A stretch of 8,780 nt of DNA from positions 1 to 8,780 of the forward strand of contig JAMONE010000165.1 of assembly GCA_027066695.1 (NCBI GenBank), given 5' to 3'. Origin of the DNA: Micavibrio sp. Its GTDB lineage: Bacteria > Pseudomonadota > Alphaproteobacteria > Micavibrionales > Micavibrionaceae. Of the stretch, positions 1-6,111 are shown in pieces (the first letter of the stretch is position 1; each line of letters starts with the position of its first letter). The notes below the pieces were generated by a model, which ran no database searches, was not told the origin of the DNA, and saw only the letters and a list, made by a program, of their open reading frames with translations. Made by a program: the position numbers and the translations under genes.

Positions 1-586
1 TGCCTCTAATGGCGTGCATTCCAATGGCTATTCACTTGTAAGGAAGATCATAAGAGATTGCCCTGAATTTGACTATGACAGCCAGCTACCGTTTGATATG
101 GCTATAAAAATTCAAGATAAAGACGCGGAAAAGCAAATAACTCTGCAAGCCAAAACACTTGGTGAGGCGTTGCTTGCACCAACGCGCATCTATGTTAAGT
201 CATTGCTCAAAGCTCTTGAGATAAAATCTGATAACGGCGTTCCTGCTATTAAAGGAATGGCGCATATTACAGGCGGCGGCTTAACGGAAAATATTCCGCG
301 CGTTTTGCCAGAAAATATGGCCGCGCAGATTGACGTATCCAAATGGGAATTGCCCCCAATATTTAAATGGCTAAAAGATAAAGGCGAGCTTGAAAATTCT
401 GACCTTGCGCGAACGCTTAACTGCGGCATTGGTATGATTGTTATATGTGACCCAGCGCAAGCAAAAGCCATTGAGCAATCATTGGAAAAAAGTGGTGAGC
501 AAGTATTTTCAATCGGCGAGATTAAAAAACAAACCAACCTTGATATCAGCATTATCCTGAATAATCTTGGCGCGTCATGGGATTAA
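1..586 (+). CDS. purM: Phosphoribosylformylglycinamidine cyclo-ligase (AIR synthetase), 3' part
   Basis: The 5' end lies outside the window; the first complete codon is at base 2 and 194 residues remain. The enzyme closes the imidazole ring in de novo purine synthesis, turning FGAM into AIR with ATP in the cytoplasm. The remaining part covers the C-terminal half of the family. It shows HSNGYSLVRK near its start, LLAPTRIYVKSLL, the glycine-rich HITGGGLTENIPRVLP segment, and LNCGIGMIVI near the end, all hallmarks of PurM. Compared with the E. coli protein as I recall it, there is a modest insertion of about 20 residues after the SLVRK helix (bases ~55-145), which varies in this family. The stop TAA at 584-586 lies inside purN, so the two are surely co-transcribed. 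A GTG at base 14 is internal and is not the true start. Confidence 0.96.
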   Translation, partial: ASNGVHSNGYSLVRKIIRDCPEFDYDSQLPFDMAIKIQDKDAEKQITLQAKTLGEALLAPTRIYVKSLLKALEIKSDNGVPAIKGMAHITGGGLTENIPRVLPENMAAQIDVSKWELPPIFKWLKDKGELENSDLARTLNCGIGMIVICDPAQAKAIEQSLEKSGEQVFSIGEIKKQTNLDISIILNNLGASWD

Positions 587-1161
587 AGAGGATAAAGCTT
601 GCGGTTTTTATCTCTGGTCGGGGAAGTAACATGCTCTCGATCATAGAAGCATGTAAAGCCGCCGACTTTCCTGCGGAAATATCTGTTGTTTTATCAAATA
701 ACCCCAATGCACAAGGGTTAATTTCGGCCAAAGAATGCGCCATTGCAACGGAAATAATCAATCATAAGGAATATAAAACCCGTGAAGATTTTGAGAGTGA
801 GATTGAAAATCGCCTTGAAAACTATGATGTTGATTTAATTGTGCTTGCTGGATTTATGCGCATATTAACGGCATCTTTTACTGATAAATGGCTTGATAAA
901 ATTATAAATATCCACCCCTCATTATTACCCGATTACAAAGGGCTAAACACGCATGAACGTGCAATAAATGATGGTAAAAAAGAGGGCGGCTGCACAGTGC
1001 ATTTTGTAAATGCCGACCTTGATAGCGGCCCTGTAATCTTGCAAAAGCGCGTGCCTATCCTTGAGGGTGATACTGCCGATATTCTGGCGGCGCGAGTATT
1101 AGAGCAAGAGCATAAAGCCTACCCCGAAGCAATAAAGATAATTGCATCATCATTTTTGTAA
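577..1161 (+). CDS. purN: Phosphoribosylglycinamide formyltransferase (GART, 10-formyl-THF dependent)
   Basis: This 194-residue cytoplasmic enzyme transfers the formyl group of 10-formyltetrahydrofolate to GAR, giving FGAR, in purine synthesis. The N-terminal phosphate-binding loop FISGRGSN is at residues 11-18. VLAGFMRIL is at 89-97 and the catalytic block NIHPSLLPDYKG at 111-122. Catalytic residues N111, H113 and D149 (in DLDSGPV) match N106, H108 and D144 of the E. coli enzyme with a constant offset of five. The length is slightly short of the family norm (about 200-215), from a trimmed C-terminus after the YPEAIK helix. ATG 577 overlaps the end of purM by 10 bases and has no good Shine-Dalgarno sequence in front, so translation is probably coupled to purM. 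No closer in-frame start fits the conserved beta strand. Confidence 0.97.
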   Translation: MGLKRIKLAVFISGRGSNMLSIIEACKAADFPAEISVVLSNNPNAQGLISAKECAIATEIINHKEYKTREDFESEIENRLENYDVDLIVLAGFMRILTASFTDKWLDKIINIHPSLLPDYKGLNTHERAINDGKKEGGCTVHFVNADLDSGPVILQKRVPILEGDTADILAARVLEQEHKAYPEAIKIIASSFL

Positions 1162-1183
1162 TGAATCATTAACACTTCTAGCT

Positions 1184-1189
1184 TATAAT
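1184..1189 (+). promoter_or_regulatory. Candidate -10 box upstream of the histidine kinase
   Basis: A perfect TATAAT lies 38 bases before the kinase ATG in the 66-base purN-kinase gap. No convincing -35 hexamer sits at 16-18 bases upstream; TTGTAA at 1156-1161 is 22 bases away. It may be a weak or activator-dependent promoter, or chance in AT-rich DNA. If it is not used, the kinase would be read from the purM-purN transcript. Confidence 0.3.
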
Positions 1190-1195
1190 CGCGCA

Positions 1196-1210
1196 TAAGA
1201 GCAACTCTTA
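1196..1210 (+). other. Short perfect hairpin in the kinase leader
   Basis: TAAGAG-CAA-CTCTTA is a six-base-pair perfect stem with a three-base loop. No T run follows, so it is not a standard intrinsic terminator. Its last base is the first base of AGGGG (1210-1214), the best ribosome-binding candidate for the kinase, which sits a rather long 13 bases before ATG 1228. The stem could influence access to that site, but this is inference. Confidence 0.3.
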
Positions 1211-1227
1211 GGGGCTATCCGAGCTAT

Positions 1228-4200
1228 ATGTTTATATCGCACGCCAAAATAAGTAACTATAATGATCGTAATGCACAGCTATTAGTGTTTACGATATTTG
1301 TTGTGCTTGCGATGATTTCAACAATCCAAAATGCTTATGCGCAAAGTCAACATATTGTAATTTTGGATCAAAGCACACATTCTTTGCCCATCGCATCATA
1401 TAGCTATGTCAGCAAAGATAAGGATCAGCTTTTAAGCCCCGATACAATAATATCGCGCCATCGCAATAATTTACGCGGCGTGCGCACTAACAGCGATGTT
1501 ATAAATCTAGGCGTTAGCTCTGCGCCGTCATGGATATTATTTACCGTATATAATAAATCTAATATTGATGACTGGATTTTACATTTTGGCAATACGCTCG
1601 ATGGCCGCTCTGGCATGGTTGAGAAAATTCAGATTATGAATTACACGACAAAGCAAAGTATAATTTACCCTCCTGCGCAAAAAACAAAGGCGATATCGCC
1701 GTTTTTAGGGGCAGCTCTGCCAGTAAGGATAGCACCAGGAACGCAAAATACGTTCCTTATTTATATAGAAAATGCCGATGGAATGCCAACAATCATCGCA
1801 CCTAAATTAACACCTCAAAATATATATATGAAAGACATGCTGCTTGGTGATGCTAGCTTCATAGTTATCTCATTTATTTTTATAGGAGTATTTATATTTT
1901 TTGCTATGTCGTATTATATAGGGCGTAATAATACGTCTATATCTTTGCTATGCTATTATATCTTACTATATATTTTGTTCTTTAACATGAATGAGCATTT
2001 CATAGCCAGCGGCATTATAGGCGGGAAAACCATATTCATGCTTTATATGTTCAGTTTTATACCGCCACTTTTTGCCACTAAGTTTTTCATGAAAATCACC
2101 TATGATCGCAAGCCAATGGAAAATATGGCATTGATGAGCATAACTGCCTTTATTATAGCCATAGCGATAGTATATTTAACCATTTTGGGATCAAGTAATG
2201 TTGCTTTTGTAATATTAAGCGGCGCGATCTGCTTGAGCTTTATACTGACTATTTTAATTGCAGCATTTACAAGCACAAGGTCGCACATCACCACATCGCT
2301 ATTTTGCGCTGGCCTTGGGTTTATTGCGCTGGCATTCCTTACATTATCATTAACCGCGCTAAATATTATCCCTGCATCATCCCTTACAATCAACTTGTTT
2401 TGGCTGCTACAACTGCCTGCTGTGACATGTTTTATGCTCTCTTATTTACAATCAAGTAAAAATAGAAAAGCAAGAAAACAGCAAGAAAACATGCATAAAA
2501 AGCATGAAGATCAATCTATTGCTCGATTACAAAAGTCAAAAGATTCCGCCGATCAAGCGCGGCTATTACGTGTGATTGAGCGCGAGCGCGAGCTTATGGC
2601 TGAGCTGCGCGAACGTGAAGTCAAAAGAACAGAAGAAATGCGCCAAGCAAAAGAAATTGCCGATAAAGCCAATCAAGCAAAATCTGCATTTCTTGCCGTA
2701 GTTAGCCATGAGATCAGAACACCAATGAACGGTATATTGGGAATGGTGCAATTGCTCCAAGATACCAGCTTGACAAAAAGTCAAAGTGATTACGCTGATA
2801 CAATCCATAAATCAGGTGAAAGCATGATGGCATTGCTAAATGATATACTTGATTTTGAAAAAATCGAGCATGGCGGTATGGAGCTTGAAATTGTTGATTT
2901 TGATCTTCATCAACTTACAAATGATGTTGTCAGATTAATGTCGGGGCACGCTTCTCAGAAGAATATAGAGCTAAGCGCAAATATTGATAATGATGTTGCA
3001 AAAATAGTTATGGGCGATCCTACGCGCTTGCGTCAGGTTCTTCTTAATCTTGTGAATAATGCCATTAAATTTACAGAAAAAGGGCATGTTGTAATAGAAA
3101 TAAAGCCTGCGGGAACGCCTGAAAATCCGTTGATTCACTTTGCTATCAAAGATAGCGGCATCGGCATATCCAAAGAAGGTATAGCCAGACTATTCACACC
3201 GTTTAAACAAGCGGAAACGAGTACATCACGTAAATATGGCGGTACAGGGCTTGGCCTTACTATATCCAGCCGCTTGATTGAGGCTATGGGGGCAAAAATT
3301 AAAGTAGAAAGCGTTGAGGGCGAGGGAACAACATTTCTGTTTGAGATTAAGCTAGAAGCGAAAGATACTACCAATATAATACTTGGTGATAAAGATAGGG
3401 GGGCTTCTTCTGCCAATAAAGGAAAGCAAGCGCGTCCTATGAATATTTTAGTTGTTGAAGATAATGAAATGAACAGAAAAGTCCTTGAAGGATTTCTTTC
3501 GCGTGACGGGCATAATTTATCTATGGCGGCAAATGGGCTAGAAGCGCTTGAAATATGCAAGAGAGAAAATTTTGATCTTATTCTTATGGATATTCAAATG
3601 AACGGAATGTCAGGCCTTGAGGTAACTCGTAAATTAAGAGCTTTGGAAAATAAGAAGATAGCTAATACACCAATAATTGCTCTAACAGGAAATGTATTAT
3701 TAGAAGATATTGAAGTGTTTTTTGAAATGGGAATGAACGGGTTTATTGCTAAACCTATTGATTCTAATAATCTAATTGAGGTTATTTATAATGCATCAAT
3801 TGGGAAGTTCGAGAATAATATCTCTGAAAATTCTTTTACTTCACAAGACCATGATCAAGATAATGACATAGATATATCGGGAATAACCCATAATTTTGAA
3901 TTTGATGATCGGGAGGATTTTATTTCTGATTCAGAAGTTAATTCAACGACAAAAACAGATGCCATACTTGATAAAGATATGGATTTAACGTTCGATACAG
4001 ATAAAAATCTAAATATGATACCAAATCCAAAATTAGCACCAATAAATGAAGAATTGACCGAAATACAAAAATATTTGTTAGATCAGCAATCCCCTAAACC
4101 ACAGGAAATCCCTAAGGAAACTATTGAGGAAACAAAAGATATAAATATCGACGATATACTTAATGTTTCAATGATTCAAACATTAGTAGATACATTACCA

Positions 4201-4503
4201 AAAGATCAATTTCTGGAGCTTCTCGGCGGGTTCTTAGATAAATCTAGTGAGATAATTGATGCTATTGAGACCCTTATTAAAGAAGATAATATTCCATCAC
4301 TCGGCGCAAGGGCGCATGAGCTAAAGGGCATGTCTGGTAATTTTGGTATGATGAAAGTCAGTGATATAGCAGGCGCGGTTGAGAAAGCAGCCAAGATGTC
4401 ACAGAAATCCCTTGCTGTAAGTGAAGCAAGAAAACTAAAAGCCGCCGATGAGGAAACAAAGGCAGCTTTCAAAAAATGGTTGGAAGAGAGAGATAAACTC
4501 TAG
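1228..4503 (+). CDS. Membrane hybrid histidine kinase: 7TMR-DISM sensor, HisKA, HATPase_c, receiver, Hpt
   Basis: This 1091-residue sensor kinase carries a whole phosphorelay in one chain. A signal peptide covers residues ~1-39 (hydrophobic core 18-33, likely cut after AYA). The periplasmic domain ~45-195 resembles 7TMR-DISM extracellular modules, which are often linked to small-ligand or carbohydrate sensing. Seven hydrophobic segments follow at about 209-231, 237-254, 265-284, 298-320, 325-348, 354-378 and 387-407. A charged coiled coil at ~412-485 leads to HisKA with phospho-acceptor H494 in SHEIRTPMNG. HATPase_c at ~595-710 shows the N box (N611), DSGIGIS (D642) and GGTGLGL (671-677). The receiver at ~738-855 has E744/D745, phospho-site D788, T820 and K842. 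An acidic linker (~861-975) connects to an Hpt domain (~978-1085) with H1030 in AHELKG. All catalytic residues are present. No response regulator with an output domain lies nearby, so the final acceptor is unlinked. The domain assignments are strong; the signal sensed is unknown. Confidence 0.95.
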   Translation: MFISHAKISNYNDRNAQLLVFTIFVVLAMISTIQNAYAQSQHIVILDQSTHSLPIASYSYVSKDKDQLLSPDTIISRHRNNLRGVRTNSDVINLGVSSAPSWILFTVYNKSNIDDWILHFGNTLDGRSGMVEKIQIMNYTTKQSIIYPPAQKTKAISPFLGAALPVRIAPGTQNTFLIYIENADGMPTIIAPKLTPQNIYMKDMLLGDASFIVISFIFIGVFIFFAMSYYIGRNNTSISLLCYYILLYILFFNMNEHFIASGIIGGKTIFMLYMFSFIPPLFATKFFMKITYDRKPMENMALMSITAFIIAIAIVYLTILGSSNVAFVILSGAICLSFILTILIAAFTSTRSHITTSLFCAGLGFIALAFLTLSLTALNIIPASSLTINLFWLLQLPAVTCFMLSYLQSSKNRKARKQQENMHKKHEDQSIARLQKSKDSADQARLLRVIERERELMAELREREVKRTEEMRQAKEIADKANQAKSAFLAVVSHEIRTPMNGILGMVQLLQDTSLTKSQSDYADTIHKSGESMMALLNDILDFEKIEHGGMELEIVDFDLHQLTNDVVRLMSGHASQKNIELSANIDNDVAKIVMGDPTRLRQVLLNLVNNAIKFTEKGHVVIEIKPAGTPENPLIHFAIKDSGIGISKEGIARLFTPFKQAETSTSRKYGGTGLGLTISSRLIEAMGAKIKVESVEGEGTTFLFEIKLEAKDTTNIILGDKDRGASSANKGKQARPMNILVVEDNEMNRKVLEGFLSRDGHNLSMAANGLEALEICKRENFDLILMDIQMNGMSGLEVTRKLRALENKKIANTPIIALTGNVLLEDIEVFFEMGMNGFIAKPIDSNNLIEVIYNASIGKFENNISENSFTSQDHDQDNDIDISGITHNFEFDDREDFISDSEVNSTTKTDAILDKDMDLTFDTDKNLNMIPNPKLAPINEELTEIQKYLLDQQSPKPQEIPKETIEETKDINIDDILNVSMIQTLVDTLPKDQFLELLGGFLDKSSEIIDAIETLIKEDNIPSLGARAHELKGMSGNFGMMKVSDIAGAVEKAAKMSQKSLAVSEARKLKAADEETKAAFKKWLEERDKL

Positions 4504-4922
4504 CCCACTATTTCATCATCATTAAAGAAATATGCAATCTCAATTGCTGCGTTTTCAAGTGAATCAGAGCCGTGAACTGAATTCTCACCAATATTAAGCG
4601 CATATTCCTTACGGATAGTGCCAGCCGACGCTTCTTCAGGGTTAGTTGCGCCCATAACCTCACGGTTTTTAAGAAGTGCGTTTTCGCCCTCTAATACTTG
4701 AACCACTACAGGCTCGGATGACATAAATTCGGTTAGCTCGCCAAAGAAAGGGCGCTCACTGTGAACAGCGTAGAAACCTTGCGCTTTTTCCAAGCTCATA
4801 TGAATGCGCTTTTGCGCAATAATGCGAAGACCAGCTTCTTCAAGCTTTGCATTAATCGCGCCAGTTAAATTACGACGCGTCGCGTCAGGCTTAATAATTG
4901 AAAATGTACGTTCTATTGCCAT
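4500..4922 (-). CDS. ndk: Nucleoside diphosphate kinase
   Basis: This 140-residue cytoplasmic enzyme moves the gamma phosphate of ATP onto other (d)NDPs through a phospho-histidine, keeping NTP pools balanced. The N-terminus ERTFSIIKPDA carries K11, and the signature NSVHGSDS holds catalytic H117, at the same numbers as the usual bacterial enzyme. RPFFGEL (57-63) and VMGATNPEEA (89-98, including R87 just before) are further family motifs. Length is standard. The start codon is backed by AAGGA on the - strand (4931-4935), eight bases upstream. The gene meets the histidine kinase tail to tail: its TAG stop (4502-4500) and the kinase TAG (4501-4503) share the palindrome CTAG. No terminator is visible between them. 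Confidence 0.98.
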   Translation of the reverse strand: MAIERTFSIIKPDATRRNLTGAINAKLEEAGLRIIAQKRIHMSLEKAQGFYAVHSERPFFGELTEFMSSEPVVVQVLEGENALLKNREVMGATNPEEASAGTIRKEYALNIGENSVHGSDSLENAAIEIAYFFNDDEIVG

Positions 4923-4953
4923 GGTATAAATCCTTAATTTTTATTTGTGCTTT

Positions 4954-4982
4954 TGTATATAGAGCTTAACGGTATGATGCAA
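4954..4982 (-). promoter_or_regulatory. Candidate ndk promoter
   Basis: Read on the - strand, TTGCAT (4982-4977) and TATACA (4959-4954) are separated by 17 bases. The first matches the -35 consensus at three positions and the second the -10 consensus at four. It would give a transcript with a leader of roughly 25 bases before the ndk ribosome-binding site. An overlapping TATATA gives a poorer 15-base spacing. Confidence 0.35.
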
Positions 4983-4994
4983 GAGGGAATATTC

Positions 4995-5023
4995 TTGAAA
5001 AATTAACTTAAACCGTGTAAGTT
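4995..5023 (+). promoter_or_regulatory. Candidate promoter and operator-like repeat before the RelA/SpoT-like gene
   Basis: TTGAAA at 4995-5000 is a good -35 hexamer. With 17-base spacing the -10 would be TAAGTT (5018-5023), which is weak. The -10 region lies within CCGTGTAAGTTACGG (5013-5027), whose ends CCGT and ACGG are inverted repeats. A weak -10 inside a small repeat could mean activator or repressor control, but this cannot be told from sequence alone. GAATATTC (4987-4994), a perfect 8-base palindrome, lies directly upstream. Confidence 0.28.
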
Positions 5024-5043
5024 ACGGAAAAGGTTAGTGTGAA

Positions 5044-6111
5044 ATGGCTAATTCAGATAAATTTCAAACAGCAGCTGGCAGCGATGCTCATGCGCAAAAA
5101 ATGATCGGAAATGCCGAGCAACTAAGGACTCGCTATAGAAAAATAGCTCGCATCATACTGGATCACCTGAAAATAAAAGAATATCAGTGGGAGCAACAAA
5201 TACCTCTTGAGGAATATCTTAACCTTAAAGATAATCCTAACCCTGCAATGGCATTAATAGAAGATCAAATGAGAACTTTGCCGATTATGGGGAACTCAGA
5301 CACAAAAGCCATTTCTTTCGAGCGCATAAAAGAGCTTAGTCGTTTATCGGATAAACGAAAAGCCAAACATAGAAACACCCATGATGTTTATGGTTTACAG
5401 CTCTGGCTTAATAATCCTGATGATATAAAGGAAATTGCTAGGCAGCTAGCCAATCCGCAATCATCCTTATATAGGGAGTTAAAAGACAAAGTGCATGACT
5501 TTGAAAACCTCTTTGCAAAACCAAAAGAACATGGCTACTCTGCACTTCACGTTGATGTAAGGGAGGGGACAGATAATATGACGGCATATGGAGAAATCCA
5601 GATAATGCCTATTCAAATGATGCAAAGCTATTTAAGTACACGCAGCACATATACGACTTACCGCGAAATAGAAGAATATACAAAAAAGCATTATGGCAGC
5701 GATGAAGATGAATGGCCGGAAACAGAAAGAATTGTTATGGAGGCACTGAGACTTTCCATTAAAGCACGTTACGAAGCCGATCTTTATGCCTGTGACCTTA
5801 TGGATATGCGAGACCCTTACCATAAACATCAAGCTTCATTTAGCAATGAAACAGATGCCAGAGAAACGGCCAATGCTCTGCAACCTATTGCAGATGAATT
5901 AACCAACAAATTCCTAAATTATGGTTCGAAAATTGATAACTTCATGGAAGATATAGGCACAATAGCCCAACCATCTATAGACCAAGGGCTGCATATGGCA
6001 GGGCGTGATGGTGATAGATATCTCGATATAAGCGAGCTTCTTGATGAACAATCAAGGATAGCTTTGACTAACCAGCCAGAGTTTTCTCTATCGCACCGAG
6101 AGCTTCATTAG
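5044..6111 (+). CDS. Divergent single-domain RelA/SpoT-type nucleotidyltransferase-like protein
   Basis: This 355-residue soluble protein has no signal peptide or membrane segment. The central part (~88-195) reproduces the layout of the RelA/SpoT synthetase fold: R94-x-K96 with K104 at +10 (ATP-binding strand and helix), D114 in HDVYGL (metal-site Asp of the D-hhG-h motif), KPKEHGYSALH at 159-169 (GY-x-SLH-like nucleotide stacking motif), and E184 in GEIQIMP (the E-hQIR motif). Spacings resemble those of the synthetase domain. There is no HD hydrolase, TGS or ACT domain, so it is closer in architecture to small alarmone synthetases than to full-length RSH proteins. The usual QIRT is QIMP and the following Met-His is Met-Met. 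An N-terminal helical region (~1-85) and a ~160-residue C-terminal region of unknown type flank the fold. GGAAAAGG (5026-5033) serves as ribosome-binding site, ten bases before ATG. It could make (p)ppGpp-like alarmones, act as a toxin-type pyrophosphotransferase, or be catalytically inactive. Confidence 0.72.
   Translation: MANSDKFQTAAGSDAHAQKMIGNAEQLRTRYRKIARIILDHLKIKEYQWEQQIPLEEYLNLKDNPNPAMALIEDQMRTLPIMGNSDTKAISFERIKELSRLSDKRKAKHRNTHDVYGLQLWLNNPDDIKEIARQLANPQSSLYRELKDKVHDFENLFAKPKEHGYSALHVDVREGTDNMTAYGEIQIMPIQMMQSYLSTRSTYTTYREIEEYTKKHYGSDEDEWPETERIVMEALRLSIKARYEADLYACDLMDMRDPYHKHQASFSNETDARETANALQPIADELTNKFLNYGSKIDNFMEDIGTIAQPSIDQGLHMAGRDGDRYLDISELLDEQSRIALTNQPEFSLSHRELH

Noticed and set aside
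3135..3560. 141-codon open frame on the - strand opposite the HATPase and receiver domains
   Set aside because: It is antisense to strongly conserved kinase motifs and shows no domain of its own.
6081..6101. Possible terminator at the junction of the RelA/SpoT-like gene and alaS (CTCT...AGAG)
   Set aside because: The stem has only four pairs with a nine-base loop, and no T run follows in either direction of transcription.
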